Assembly (NCBI RefSeq): GCF_020510685.1
Contig: NZ_CP075185.1
Location: forward strand, 2,604,001 to 2,668,000
DNA from: Dechloromonas denitrificans
Lineage (GTDB): Bacteria > Pseudomonadota > Gammaproteobacteria > Burkholderiales > Rhodocyclaceae
DNA: 64,000 nucleotides
Direction of reading: 5' to 3'
The notes below the pieces were generated by a model. That model was not told where the DNA came from, made no database searches, and saw only the letters and a list, made by a program, of their open reading frames with translations. Shown here piece after piece: positions 7,563-17,215 of this stretch (position 1 is the first letter of the stretch; each line of letters opens with the position of its first letter). A program made the position numbers and the translations under genes.

Positions 7563-9138
7563 ACTTCCGTTCCCCCGCGCACTTTCTGGCGTACTGTTGT
7601 TATGTCTTAGTGCGACCACGCTTGCACAGCAAGATATTGCTGGCGTAAGCAATACAAGCCTATCTGCGCCTGGAGTCGATGGCTCTCCTGCGACCGAGGG
7701 CCGCGCCTGGACAATCACACCGCGCGTTGCGCTAACCGAAACGCTGACCGACAACGTCAATATCAACCGGACGGGTAACGGCAAACAAAGTGACCTGATC
7801 TCCGAATTAGCTCCAGGCATTCGCATTGAGTCCAGGACTGCTCGCCTCAAGGGCTACTTCGACTATTCGCTGCATGGTCAATTCTACGCCCAGACGGATT
7901 ACAGTCGGACGCAGAATGCCTTGAATACCTTTGGCACATTCGAAGCTGTCGACAACTGGCTGTTTCTCGATTTCAGCGGCATTATCGCCCAGCAATCCAT
8001 TTCGGCGTTTGGCGCTCAATCCCCCAGCAGTGGCAGCATCAACAACAACAGTACCGAAACCGCAAGCTATCGTCTGTCCCCCTATATTCGCGGGCAACTC
8101 GGGGGAACTGTAGACTACTCGCTACGCCATAACCTATCGACTACACAGTCGGATTCGGCCAACGCTAACGACATTGACATATCGCAATGGGTAGGGCAAT
8201 TACGAGGCAACACATCGTTCCAGAGTTTATCGTGGACCATTGACGGCAGTCAGCAGACCACCGAATACAGCCGAGGTGGAAAAACCGAAGCGGAAACGCT
8301 CAGGGGATTCTTCACATACAGCCTTTTACCGCAATTTCGCGTTTCCCTAAGCGCAGGCAGGGAATCCAACAACTACGCCTCGCTCGACCAGGAAAGTACC
8401 AACACGCGCGGCTATGGCTTCGACTGGAACCCGACAGAACGGACACAAATTTCTGCTTTCAAGGAAAAACGTTTCTTCGGTGATGGACACAACCTTCGCT
8501 TCAATCATCGATTTCCGATGAGTAGTATCAGCTTTACCGATACGCGAGATGTTTCTGTACTGCCAAACCAGTTTTCAACTGTCGGCTTAGGTAATGTATA
8601 TGACCTGTATTTTGAGCAATTTGCCAGCCTGATTCCCGACCCGGTTACCCGGGCAAAATTTGTCAACACCTTGCTGGCGCAAACCGGAATGAACCCAAAC
8701 ACCCAAGTTACCGGCGGGTTCCTGTCTTCGCGCGCCACCGTACAACGGAGTCAGCAACTAGCCCTCGCTCTGTTTGGTGTTCGCAACTCAATTACCCTAT
8801 TGGTAAACCGGAACGAAAATCAGTCCATGCTGGCTTCCAATACCCTCAGCGACGATTTCTCCCACAGCAATGTTGTTCGTCAACGCGGACTCAGCCTAAA
8901 CTTTTCGCATCGTCTCAGCGAAATATCCAATCTGAACATCCTTGCATCACGCCAAGAAAGCACCGGCAGCGGAGCCGCCACGACCAAAGCCACGACAACC
9001 ACCTACCAAGTAAATGTTTCGACCAAGCTAGGTGCGAAAACCACGGGCTCAATGAGCGCCCGCCGTTCCGAATTTGACAGTACCGCTAACCCCTATACGG
9101 AAAACGCCCTCATCGGAACCGTTTCCTTCATTTATTGA
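7552..9138 (+). CDS. PEP-CTERM-system-associated outer-membrane beta-barrel protein
   Basis: 528 aa from ATG 7552, which overlaps the BY-kinase stop by 11 bases; the frame opens earlier (7516) inside the kinase tail. A signal peptide (LPFPRALSGVLLLCLSATTLAQQ) is followed by WTITPRVALTETLTDNVN and a long series of amphipathic beta strands rich in Ser, Thr, Asn and aromatic residues, ending in the aromatic terminus GTVSFIY. The length, position between kinase and AAA ATPase, and the start motif fit the XrtA-locus outer-membrane protein family of unknown function, which may act as an outer-membrane porin for the polysaccharide. That role is inferred from context. Confidence 0.88.
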   Translation: MKTELPFPRALSGVLLLCLSATTLAQQDIAGVSNTSLSAPGVDGSPATEGRAWTITPRVALTETLTDNVNINRTGNGKQSDLISELAPGIRIESRTARLKGYFDYSLHGQFYAQTDYSRTQNALNTFGTFEAVDNWLFLDFSGIIAQQSISAFGAQSPSSGSINNNSTETASYRLSPYIRGQLGGTVDYSLRHNLSTTQSDSANANDIDISQWVGQLRGNTSFQSLSWTIDGSQQTTEYSRGGKTEAETLRGFFTYSLLPQFRVSLSAGRESNNYASLDQESTNTRGYGFDWNPTERTQISAFKEKRFFGDGHNLRFNHRFPMSSISFTDTRDVSVLPNQFSTVGLGNVYDLYFEQFASLIPDPVTRAKFVNTLLAQTGMNPNTQVTGGFLSSRATVQRSQQLALALFGVRNSITLLVNRNENQSMLASNTLSDDFSHSNVVRQRGLSLNFSHRLSEISNLNILASRQESTGSGAATTKATTTTYQVNVSTKLGAKTTGSMSARRSEFDSTANPYTENALIGTVSFIY

Positions 9139-9142
9139 GCGC

Positions 9143-10243
9143 ATGTACGAAGCATTCTATGGCTTGACTAGCAAGCCCTTCCAGCTGAACCCAGACCCCT
9201 CCTTTTATTTCGGAAGCAAACAGCATCGTCGTGCTGCTGCCTACTTGGAATACGGCATGCATCAAAACGAGGGATTTATTGTCATTACTGGCGAAGTTGG
9301 CGCTGGAAAGACAACTATCGTCCGCGGCATGCTCGACAGCCTTGATCAGGAAAAGGTGGTCGCAGCCCATCTGGTCAGCACGCAACTCGATGCCGACGAC
9401 ACTTTGCGACTGGTTGGTGCGGCTTTCGGGCTACGCACCAAGGATGTTTCGAAGGCCGATGTTCTGATGTCGCTGGAAGCCTTCCTGATCAGCGCGACCG
9501 GTAAAGGCAAGCGTTGCCTGCTCATTGTCGACGAAGCGCAGAACCTTACCGCACGGGCCGTTGAAGAACTGCGCATGCTGTCAAATTTTCAGTTTGGCAA
9601 CCACGCCCTGCTGCAAAGCTTCCTGATCGGCCAACCCGAATTCCGGCAGATCTTGCAAAGCCCGCACATGATGCAGTTTCGGCAACGCGTCATCGCCGCC
9701 TGCCATATTGGACCGCTTGATGTCGAAGAGACCCGTGCCTATATCGAGCACCGGTTGAAATGTGCCGGCTCGACCGGCGTGCCAATCATCCGTCCGGCGG
9801 CATTTGAAGCTATCTTCAAGGCCAGCAGCGGCATTCCGCGGCGAATCAATTCCGTTTGCGATCGTCTGATGCTATTCGGCTATCTGAGTGGCAAAACGGA
9901 ATTCGACGAACCGGATGTCGAAGAAGTCGCTCGCGAGATACATGAAGAAACAATGGGGAGCACCACGCAGGTCGGTGCCGGACTTTCTCCGGCAGTTCCT
10001 TCTCCCTATACCCAGTCGAATACCGCCGGTACCGGAATTGATGGAGGATTCTCCGGTGACCCTGTCGCGCTGCTCGCCAGCCTCAATGTCCAGCAGTTTG
10101 GCGAACGACTGGGACGCCTGGAGCGAAGTCTGCTCCAACTTGAGAAAATCAACAGCACAACGCTCTGTCTGCTTCAGCAACTGGTAAGCAATGGTAGCCA
10201 AATAGCCCAGCCCGCCATCGAAAGCGAAAAAACAAATGCCTAA
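9143..10243 (+). CDS. XrtA/PEP-CTERM-system AAA ATPase (ExeA-like)
   Basis: 366 aa from ATG 9143, five bases after the previous stop; the frame opens at 9074 but the MYEAFYGL start is the family start. It contains an ExeA-like AAA domain: Walker A GEVGAGKTT (about 51-59), Walker B LLIVDEAQNL (about 130-139), sensor regions and a GIPRRIN box. The C-terminal third is low-complexity and ends in a short coiled coil. ExeA-type ATPases help assemble envelope secretion structures; in XrtA loci this gene is a constant member, presumably for export assembly. It overlaps wecB by 8 bases. Confidence 0.92.
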   Translation: MYEAFYGLTSKPFQLNPDPSFYFGSKQHRRAAAYLEYGMHQNEGFIVITGEVGAGKTTIVRGMLDSLDQEKVVAAHLVSTQLDADDTLRLVGAAFGLRTKDVSKADVLMSLEAFLISATGKGKRCLLIVDEAQNLTARAVEELRMLSNFQFGNHALLQSFLIGQPEFRQILQSPHMMQFRQRVIAACHIGPLDVEETRAYIEHRLKCAGSTGVPIIRPAAFEAIFKASSGIPRRINSVCDRLMLFGYLSGKTEFDEPDVEEVAREIHEETMGSTTQVGAGLSPAVPSPYTQSNTAGTGIDGGFSGDPVALLASLNVQQFGERLGRLERSLLQLEKINSTTLCLLQQLVSNGSQIAQPAIESEKTNA

Positions 10244-11402
10244 ACTCTGGCCCAGCAACCTCGGCCCGGTCATCTGCGTGGTCGGTGCCCGCCCGAATTT
10301 CATGAAGATGGCCCCCATCCTGCGTGCCTTTGCGGCACATCAGCCAGCCATCCCGACCTTGCTCCTGCATACCGGGCAGCATTACGACCGGGACATGAAC
10401 GATAAACTGTTCGAGGATTTGCGTCTGCCGCACCCCGACATCAACCTGGAAGTCGGCTCCGGCTCGCATGCCGTGCAGACCGCCGAAGTGATGCGGCGCT
10501 TCGAACCAGTGCTCGATGAGAAAAAGCCGTCCTGCGTTCTCGTTGTCGGGGATGTCAACTCGACCCTCGCCTGCACCCTTGTCGCAGTCAAGAAAGGTAT
10601 CCCCGTCGTACACGTCGAAGCGGGGCTGCGCAGTTACGATCGCGCCATGCCCGAGGAAATCAATCGTGTCCTCACCGACCAGATCGCCGATCTGCTGTAC
10701 ACCACGGAACGCAGTGCCGCCGACAATCTGGCCCGCGAAGGGATCGCTGCCGAGCGCGTGCGTTTTGTCGGCAATGTGATGATCGACTCGCTGCTCTGCA
10801 ACCGCGAATTTGCCCGATCGCCGGTTGACAGTATCCGCGCGGTAAATGGTGATCCTTCGCTGATTTCCGGTCAGGACGGTTATGGCGTGGTCACCATGCA
10901 TCGCCCCTCCAACGTCGACCATGCCGATGTTCTCGCCTCCCTTCTCGGCGTATTGCGGGAAATTTCCAATTCGATTCCGCTGGTTTTTGCTCTCCATCCA
11001 CGCACCAAGGGCAATATCGAGCGCTTTGGGCTGGCGCATTTGATCGATACGCCGCGCATGATCATGCTGCCGCCGCAGGGTTATCTTGAAATGCTCGGCC
11101 TGATGGCCGGGGCGCGGATCGTATTGACCGACTCGGGCGGCCTGCAGGAAGAAACCACGGCGCTGGGCGTCCCTTGTCTTACCATGCGCGAGAATACCGA
11201 GCGCCCGATCACCGTCGACCAAGGCACTAACACCATGGTTGGCCGGGACATCGATGCCATTCGTCACCATGCGGCGGAAACGCTGGCTGGTCGCGGCAAG
11301 AGCGGTCGGGTTCCGGAACTGTGGGACGGCCACACCGCCGAGCGCATCGCCGCTGACTTGGCCAGCTGGCTTCTCGCCCGCCCCCCCGGTCCGGCCAACT
11401 GA
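10236..11402 (+). CDS. wecB: UDP-N-acetylglucosamine 2-epimerase (non-hydrolysing)
   Basis: 388 aa, the usual family length. Motifs of WecB/MnaA are clear: VVGARPNFMKMAPI near the N-terminus, LLHTGQHYD, VVGDVNSTLA, HVEAGLRSYDRAMPEEINR, TMHRPSNVD and TDSGGLQEE. It interconverts UDP-GlcNAc and UDP-ManNAc in the cytoplasm, feeding a ManNAc-derived residue to the exopolysaccharide. It starts 8 bases before the end of the ATPase gene and is followed by the deacetylase. No WecC-type dehydrogenase is seen in the window, so ManNAc may be used as such or oxidised by an enzyme encoded elsewhere. Confidence 0.95.
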   Translation: MPKLWPSNLGPVICVVGARPNFMKMAPILRAFAAHQPAIPTLLLHTGQHYDRDMNDKLFEDLRLPHPDINLEVGSGSHAVQTAEVMRRFEPVLDEKKPSCVLVVGDVNSTLACTLVAVKKGIPVVHVEAGLRSYDRAMPEEINRVLTDQIADLLYTTERSAADNLAREGIAAERVRFVGNVMIDSLLCNREFARSPVDSIRAVNGDPSLISGQDGYGVVTMHRPSNVDHADVLASLLGVLREISNSIPLVFALHPRTKGNIERFGLAHLIDTPRMIMLPPQGYLEMLGLMAGARIVLTDSGGLQEETTALGVPCLTMRENTERPITVDQGTNTMVGRDIDAIRHHAAETLAGRGKSGRVPELWDGHTAERIAADLASWLLARPPGPAN

Positions 11403-11416
11403 ATCATCTCGCGCCC

Positions 11417-12256
11417 ATGACCGCTCAGCCCACCATCAACGCACTTACCATTGATGTCGAAGACTACTTCCAGGTTTCGGCATTCGCACCACATATCCCG
11501 CGTAGCGAATGGCCCATTCGCGAATGCCGCGTCGAACGTAATGTCGACTGCATCCTGGCGATGCTGGATGAGCACAATACCAAGGCCACCTTCTTCACGC
11601 TGGGTTGGATAGCCGAGCGCTACCCGGAACTGGTCAGGCGGATCGTTGCCGGTGGCCATGAAATCGCCAGCCACGGCTACGGACACGAACGAGCCAGCGA
11701 CCAGACGCCCGAAGGATTTTTCTCTGACATTCAGGTTGCCAAGCTGATCCTTGAAGATCTTGCCGGACATGAAGTGAAAGGCTACCGCGCCCCAAGCTTC
11801 TCCATCGGTGAAAAGAATCTCTGGGCCTTCGAGTGTTTGGAACGCGCCGGCTATCACTACAGTTCCAGCATCTATCCGATCAAGCATGACCATTATGGAA
11901 TGCCCAATGCCCCGCGCCATGCGCACAAGGTAGGCGAGCTGCTTGAGATTCCTGCCACCACCTTGCGTTTTTTCAACCGCAACTGGCCGGCCAGCGGCGG
12001 CGGATATTTCCGACTGATGCCTTATGGCCTGTCACGCTGGATGATTCAGCGCGTCAACACGGTAGACAAACTCTCGGCGGTCTTTTATTTCCACCCTTGG
12101 GAAATCGACGCCGGACAACCGCGTATTCCGGGCATTGGTGCCAAAACCCGCTTTCGTCACTACGTCAATATCCATCGCATGGAGCATCGCCTCAATCGTC
12201 TGCTGGCCGACTTCTCCTGGGGCCGAATGGACGAACTCTTTCTAGCCGAGGCCTGA
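11417..12256 (+). CDS. XrtA-system polysaccharide deacetylase (NodB/CE4 family)
   Basis: 279 aa. CE4 motifs: TIDVEDYF at residues 11-18 (the catalytic and metal Asp set of the DUF3473/PEP-CTERM subgroup), HEIASHGYGHE (about 80-90, metal His), RAPSFS and the C-terminal FYFHPWEID. It removes N- or O-acetyl groups from sugar residues of the polymer or its precursor using a divalent metal. There is no signal peptide, so it acts in the cytoplasm or at the inner membrane, as usual for the family. It lies 14 bases after wecB and 6 bases before the FemAB-like gene. Confidence 0.92.
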   Translation: MTAQPTINALTIDVEDYFQVSAFAPHIPRSEWPIRECRVERNVDCILAMLDEHNTKATFFTLGWIAERYPELVRRIVAGGHEIASHGYGHERASDQTPEGFFSDIQVAKLILEDLAGHEVKGYRAPSFSIGEKNLWAFECLERAGYHYSSSIYPIKHDHYGMPNAPRHAHKVGELLEIPATTLRFFNRNWPASGGGYFRLMPYGLSRWMIQRVNTVDKLSAVFYFHPWEIDAGQPRIPGIGAKTRFRHYVNIHRMEHRLNRLLADFSWGRMDELFLAEA

Positions 12257-12262
12257 AACACC

Positions 12263-13297
12263 ATGATCATCAAGCAGTTGGCCCCTTCTGACGAAGGGAA
12301 TGCAAGACGCTGGGACGAATTTGTCTTTGCCTGCCCGGAAGCCAGCTTCTTTCACCGATCTGCCTGGCAAGGCATCTTGCGCGACGTATTTCGCCACCCG
12401 ACCTATTTCCTTTATGCCGAGCAAGCCGGCGAGATCCAGGGCGTGCTGCCCATGGCCCACGTCAAAAGCCTGCTCTTCGGCAATGCGCTGATTGCCATGC
12501 CCTTTGCCGTATACGGCGGGATTGCCGCGAACAATCAGGATGCCGCTCAGGCACTGGAGGATGAAGCGCAACGGTTGGCAAAAACACTGGATGTCGAACA
12601 CCTCGAATTTCGCAATGTCGCGCCACGCCATTCCGACTGGCCAACGCAGGATCTATACGTCACTTTCCGCAAGGAAATCCTGCCTGACGTCGAAGCCAAC
12701 ATGCTGGCCATTCCGCGCAAGCAGCGCGCCATGGTCCGCAAAGGCATCAAGAATGATCTGGTCAGTACGGTAGATCGCAACGCAGACCGATTTTTCAAGC
12801 TCTTTGCCGACAACGTACATCGCCACGGTACGCCGGCCATGCCCAAGCGTTATTTCGACACCCTCCTCAAGGTTTTCGGCAACGATTGCGAAGTACTGAC
12901 CGTCACCGCGCCCGACGGCCAATTGCTGAGCAGCGTGCTCTCCTTCTATTTCCGCGACGAAGTGCTGCCCTACTACGCCGGCGATGATGAAAGCGCCCGC
13001 CATTTGGCCGCCAACGACTTCAAGTATTGGGAACTGATGCGCCGCTCCTGTGAGCGCGGTATCAAGCTCTTCGATTACGGCCGCAGCAAGACCGGCACCG
13101 GGCCTTATGCTTTCAAGAAAAACTGGGGCTTCGAGCCGCAGCCGCTGCATTACGAATACTGCCTCTACAAGCGTGACGGCATCCCCCAGAACAACCCCAA
13201 CAACGCCAAATACAAGCTGTTCATCGAAGCCTGGCGGCGTATGCCGATCGGACTCGCCAACTGGCTTGGGCCGCACATCGTTCGCAACCTGGGCTGA
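12263..13297 (+). CDS. XrtA/PEP-CTERM-associated FemAB-like GNAT protein
   Basis: 344 aa. The protein carries the Fem/GNAT acyl- or aminoacyl-transferase fold: N-terminal EASFFHRSAWQGILRDVF, central IPRKQRAMVRKGI, and the C-terminal GNAT region LFDYGRSKTGTGPYAFKKNWGFEPQPLHYEY. FemAB proteins add amino acids from aminoacyl-tRNA to peptidoglycan precursors; in XrtA loci the acceptor is unknown and may be a sugar nucleotide or lipid-linked unit. It is conserved between the deacetylase and the first glycosyltransferase of these loci. It is distantly related in fold to the two GNAT proteins at 37181-40457 of this window. Confidence 0.9.
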   Translation: MIIKQLAPSDEGNARRWDEFVFACPEASFFHRSAWQGILRDVFRHPTYFLYAEQAGEIQGVLPMAHVKSLLFGNALIAMPFAVYGGIAANNQDAAQALEDEAQRLAKTLDVEHLEFRNVAPRHSDWPTQDLYVTFRKEILPDVEANMLAIPRKQRAMVRKGIKNDLVSTVDRNADRFFKLFADNVHRHGTPAMPKRYFDTLLKVFGNDCEVLTVTAPDGQLLSSVLSFYFRDEVLPYYAGDDESARHLAANDFKYWELMRRSCERGIKLFDYGRSKTGTGPYAFKKNWGFEPQPLHYEYCLYKRDGIPQNNPNNAKYKLFIEAWRRMPIGLANWLGPHIVRNLG

Positions 13298-13303
13298 GTC
13301 GCT

Positions 13304-14518
13304 TTGGCCAACATTCTCTATCTCGTCCATCGCCTGCCCTACCCTCCTAACAAAGGCGACAAGGTACGTTCGTACAATCTGCTCAAGCACCTGCTCAAGC
13401 AACACCGCGTCTTTCTCGGCACCTTCATCGACGACCCCGACGACGAACAACACATCGCCACGCTACGCGGCATGTGCGCCGATCTCCATGTTGCCAGGCT
13501 TGACCCGCGCTTTGCCAAGATCCGCAGTCTCAATGGCCTGCTCGCCGGCGAACCCCTGACGCTGCGTTATTACCGCGATGCCGCGCTGCAGAATTGGGTT
13601 GATGCCACCTGCCATGCCGAGAAAATCGACGCAGCGGTGATTTTCTCTTCAGCCATGGCGCAATACGTTGAGGACAAGCGACGGATGCCGGTGCTCATCG
13701 ATTTCGTCGACGTCGACTCCGCCAAATGGACTCAATACGCCCCCAAGCATCGCTGGCCGATGTCCTGGCTTTACCGCCGCGAGGGCAAAATCCTGCTCGC
13801 CTACGAACGCGAGATGGCGCACCTGTCCACTCGTTCGTTTTTCGTCACCGAGGCCGAGGCCGAGCTCTTCACCAAACAGGCCCCAGAATGCGGCGTACGC
13901 GTCGAGGCCATGTGCAACGGAGTCGATGCCGACTACTTCTGCCCGGATCCGGAACGTCCATCGCCCTACGCCAGCGACGAAAGCCCCGTCGTTTTCACTG
14001 GCGCCATGGATTACTGGCCAAATGTCGATGCGGTAACCTGGTTTGCCAGCAAAGTATTGCCCGGACTGCGCCGGTACCGACCGAAAATTCGCTTTTACAT
14101 CGTCGGTCGTAGCCCGACGCCCGAGGTTCAGGCACTAGCCGGCGACGATGTCATCGTTACCGGAACGGTGCCCGATGTCCGTCCCTACCTGCAGCACGCT
14201 GGCGTCGTGGTCGCCCCGCTGCGCATTGCCCGCGGCATTCAGAACAAGATTCTCGAAGCCATGGCTATGGAACGCCCGGTCATTGCCACCGCCGACTGCG
14301 CTGCTGCGGTGGATGCCAACAAAACAACCGAATTGCTCACCGCAACCAGCGCGTCTGAATTCATCGAGACCATCACCGGACAATTGGACGACCCTGAAAG
14401 CGCAGCGCTCATCGGCCGGGCTGCGCGGGCTCGAGTAATCGCCCGTTACAGTTGGGAGGCGCACATGAGCGGTATCGATCCTTATATCTCGTCTCCTGTC
14501 ATGGGAGGAGGAACATGA
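13304..14518 (+). CDS. XrtA-associated glycosyltransferase, GT4 type
   Basis: 404 aa from a TTG start (MANILYLVHRLPYPPNKGD after formyl-Met), six bases after the previous stop; the N-terminus matches the family start and no in-frame ATG fits. GT-B fold: the N-terminal acceptor half ends near FDFVDVDS, and the C-terminal donor half has VFTGAMDYWPNVDAV, IVGRSPTPEV and the E-x7-E-like VVVAPLRIARGIQNKILEAMAM. It probably adds a sugar to the growing lipid-linked unit at the cytoplasmic membrane. Its last codons overlap the exosortase ATG (ATGA), with a strong GGGAGGAGG ribosome site inside this gene. Confidence 0.9.
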   Translation: MANILYLVHRLPYPPNKGDKVRSYNLLKHLLKQHRVFLGTFIDDPDDEQHIATLRGMCADLHVARLDPRFAKIRSLNGLLAGEPLTLRYYRDAALQNWVDATCHAEKIDAAVIFSSAMAQYVEDKRRMPVLIDFVDVDSAKWTQYAPKHRWPMSWLYRREGKILLAYEREMAHLSTRSFFVTEAEAELFTKQAPECGVRVEAMCNGVDADYFCPDPERPSPYASDESPVVFTGAMDYWPNVDAVTWFASKVLPGLRRYRPKIRFYIVGRSPTPEVQALAGDDVIVTGTVPDVRPYLQHAGVVVAPLRIARGIQNKILEAMAMERPVIATADCAAAVDANKTTELLTATSASEFIETITGQLDDPESAALIGRAARARVIARYSWEAHMSGIDPYISSPVMGGGT

Positions 14519-16044
14519 GCATCTCAGCCCGCGGACTCACTCCCTCGTGGCGACATGCCATTCCATTACTGTTTGCGCTGATCGCCTGGCTGGTTTTCTG
14601 GTACTGGGACACCGTCGTCGCCATGGTCAATGTTTGGGCGCGCTCCGACACCTATGCTCATGCCTTCATCGTCCCCCCGATTACGCTCTGGCTGATCTGG
14701 CGTCAGCGCACCGAACTTCTCGCCGAACAACCAAGAGCCTCGCTGTTGCTAGCGCTGCCGGTCGCTTTAACCACCTTTCTCTGGCTCCTTGGCGAGTTAA
14801 CCGCAGTCAACGCACTTACCCAGTTTGCTCTGGTCGCAACGTTGGTGATCGCCACCATGGCTCTGCTTGGCATACGCGTCAGCAAGCGTATCGCCTTCCC
14901 CCTCGCCTTCCTGTTTTTTTCCGTACCATTCGGCGATTTCCTGATGCCGAAGCTGATGGAATGGACAGCTACCTTTACCATCCTGGCTCTGCGCGCCAGT
15001 GGCATACCTGTCTATCAGGAAGGTCTGCAGTTCATTATCCCGTCCGGGCGCTGGTCGGTCGTCGAAGCCTGTAGTGGAATCCGTTACATCATTGCCTCGG
15101 TTACCGTTGGAACCCTGTTCGCCTACCTCAATTACGTTTCTCTACGCCGGCGCCTGATCTTCATCATCGCTTCCGTTCTTGTTCCAATCGTCGCCAACTG
15201 GCTGCGCGCCTATATGATCGTCATGCTTGGGCACCTGTCTGGGAACAAACTTGCAGCCGGCGTCGATCACCTGATCTACGGCTGGGTTTTCTTCGGTCTA
15301 GTCATCATGGTCATGTTCATGATTGGCATGCGCTGGAGCGAAGCCCCCAAGGAACACCACGAATCTGCCGTACTCACCGGAACCGTTCAGGCTGCGCCGA
15401 CAAAAACTTGGCTGGCGATGCTGGGTATTGCCTTGCTTACTGCAGCCGGACCGCTGGCGTTTATTGCAATCACCAAGGCCGATCAGGCCAATGCCCCGAA
15501 TCTCGCACAGTTACTGCCACCAGAAGGCTGGCGTGAAACCACCCCGATCACGACTTGGCAGCCAGCCTATACCGGCCAGTCAGCCGAGAACCAGGCGAGT
15601 TACGTAATGGATGGAAAAGCAGTTGGCCTGTACATCGGTTACTACCGGAACCAGGATTACCAGCACAAGCTGGTAACTTCGACCAACACATTGGCTGTCA
15701 GTACCGATAAAACCTGGGCAGTCACGACCAGAGGCGCATTGCCCCTCAAGCTTGACGGCCTGCCTCCGACTATCCGCACAGCAGAGCTTCTCGGCAAGGT
15801 CGGCACGCCGGAAACCCGCCTCGTCGTCTGGCAGTGGTACTGGATCAACGGCACACTGACCGCCTCCGATGCCGAGGCCAAATTACTCACAGCCATCTCC
15901 CGCCTGCGCGGCCAAGGCGATGACTCGGCGGTCATCATGCTTTACGCCCCCCGCGAAATCGCTGCGGAAAGTCTCCCCATCTTTGCAGAAAAGGCCCGGG
16001 GCCAGATCAACCAGATGCTCACGTCTACCCGTAACCAACGATGA
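14515..16044 (+). CDS. xrtA: Exosortase A fused to EpsI domain
   Basis: 509 aa from ATG 14515 (ATGA overlap with the glycosyltransferase). About eight membrane helices fill residues 15-272. The catalytic triad of exosortases is visible: Cys186 in VVEACSGIRY, Arg231 in ANWLRAY and His252 in AGVDHLIYGW. From about residue 310 a periplasmic EpsI-type domain follows (PPEGWRETTPI...YVMDGKAVGLYIGYYRNQDY), a known fusion in the XrtA subgroup. The enzyme is predicted to cleave the PEP-CTERM sorting signal of exported proteins at the inner membrane and transfer them to a surface glycoconjugate. No PEP-CTERM protein is encoded in this window, so the substrates lie elsewhere. Confidence 0.95.
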   Translation: MSISARGLTPSWRHAIPLLFALIAWLVFWYWDTVVAMVNVWARSDTYAHAFIVPPITLWLIWRQRTELLAEQPRASLLLALPVALTTFLWLLGELTAVNALTQFALVATLVIATMALLGIRVSKRIAFPLAFLFFSVPFGDFLMPKLMEWTATFTILALRASGIPVYQEGLQFIIPSGRWSVVEACSGIRYIIASVTVGTLFAYLNYVSLRRRLIFIIASVLVPIVANWLRAYMIVMLGHLSGNKLAAGVDHLIYGWVFFGLVIMVMFMIGMRWSEAPKEHHESAVLTGTVQAAPTKTWLAMLGIALLTAAGPLAFIAITKADQANAPNLAQLLPPEGWRETTPITTWQPAYTGQSAENQASYVMDGKAVGLYIGYYRNQDYQHKLVTSTNTLAVSTDKTWAVTTRGALPLKLDGLPPTIRTAELLGKVGTPETRLVVWQWYWINGTLTASDAEAKLLTAISRLRGQGDDSAVIMLYAPREIAAESLPIFAEKARGQINQMLTSTRNQR

Positions 16045-17204
16045 GTTACGACCAACGCCCCCTCGTCGCCCATGTCATGTACCGTTTCGATACGGGCGGT
16101 CTGGAAAATGGTGTGGTCAACCTGATCAACCATATGCCGGCAGATCGCTATCGCCACGCGGTAATTGCCCTCACCGAAGTGACCGACTTCAAAAACCGCA
16201 TCCAACGCGACGACGTCCAGTTCATTTCGCTGAACAAGGCTCCCGGTCACGGTATCTGGCTGTTCCCGAAACTGTTCAGAATTTTTCGCCAACTACGCCC
16301 GGCCATCGTCCATAGCCGCAATCTGGCAGCCCTGGAAGCCCAACTTCCCGCTTGGGCGGCAGGCGTTCCGGTGCGCATTCACGGCGAGCACGGCCGCGAC
16401 GTCGGTGATCTTGATGGCAGCAATATCACCTATCAACGGGTGAGACGGTTTTACCGTCCATTCGTGAGTTATTACCTCGCACTCTCACGCGACCTCGCCG
16501 AGTATCTCATCGGTATAATTCGCGTCCCCCAAACCAAAGTGCTTCAGGTCTATAACGGTGTCGACTCCATCCGCTTTCACTCCGGCCCGGCCGATCAGAC
16601 GGCCGTCGGCTGCCCGTTCTCCCGCCCAGCCCATTGGCTGGTCGGCACCGTAGGTCGCATGCAGACCGTCAAGGATCAACCGACTCTGGCTCATGCCTTC
16701 ATTCGTGCACTGGAGATCGCCCCCGAATTGAGGCAACGTCTGCGCCTGGTCATGGTAGGCGATGGCCCGTTGCGTAACGAATGCCAACAGCTTCTCGAAA
16801 TGGCTGGAGTTGGTGATCTGGCCTGGTTACCCGGCGAGCGTAACGATGTCCCGGAAATCATGCGTGGTCTGGATTGTTTTGTGTTGCCCTCACTGGCCGA
16901 AGGCATCTCGAACACCATACTGGAAGCCATGGCCTCCGGCCTGCCGGTGATCGCCACCGATGTCGGTGGCAACGCCGATCTGGTGATCGCCGGCAAGACA
17001 GGGCAAGTCATCCCGGCAGCCGATCCCGAAGCAATGGCCCAGGAAATCGTCCGCCTCGCCACGCAAACCGATGTAGCTCGCGACATGGGCCTGGCCGGAC
17101 GTCAGACGGTCGAAGAAAAATTCAGCATGAAGGCCATGGTGGCAGCTTACCAAGGCACCTATGACAAACTCCTGCACCGTACCGGTGCAAACGCAAAGCA
17201 CTGA
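16041..17204 (+). CDS. XrtA-associated glycosyltransferase, GT4 type
   Basis: 387 aa, coupled to xrtA by an ATGA overlap. GT-B signatures: N-terminal HVMYRFDTGGLENGVVNLIN, HSRNLAALEAQLPAW, GTVGRMQTVKDQPTL at the linker, and the donor motif LPSLAEGISNTILEAMASGLPVIATDVGGN. It belongs to the conserved set of exosortase-locus sugar transferases. It transfers a nucleotide-activated sugar to the lipid-linked intermediate on the cytoplasmic side; donor and acceptor cannot be read from sequence. An 11-base gap precedes the amidotransferase. Confidence 0.9.
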   Translation: MSYDQRPLVAHVMYRFDTGGLENGVVNLINHMPADRYRHAVIALTEVTDFKNRIQRDDVQFISLNKAPGHGIWLFPKLFRIFRQLRPAIVHSRNLAALEAQLPAWAAGVPVRIHGEHGRDVGDLDGSNITYQRVRRFYRPFVSYYLALSRDLAEYLIGIIRVPQTKVLQVYNGVDSIRFHSGPADQTAVGCPFSRPAHWLVGTVGRMQTVKDQPTLAHAFIRALEIAPELRQRLRLVMVGDGPLRNECQQLLEMAGVGDLAWLPGERNDVPEIMRGLDCFVLPSLAEGISNTILEAMASGLPVIATDVGGNADLVIAGKTGQVIPAADPEAMAQEIVRLATQTDVARDMGLAGRQTVEEKFSMKAMVAAYQGTYDKLLHRTGANAKH

Positions 17205-17215
17205 CAGGAAACCCC

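Noticed and set aside
10149..11333. 394-codon minus-strand open frame
   Set aside because: Antisense shadow of wecB without motifs or ribosome site.
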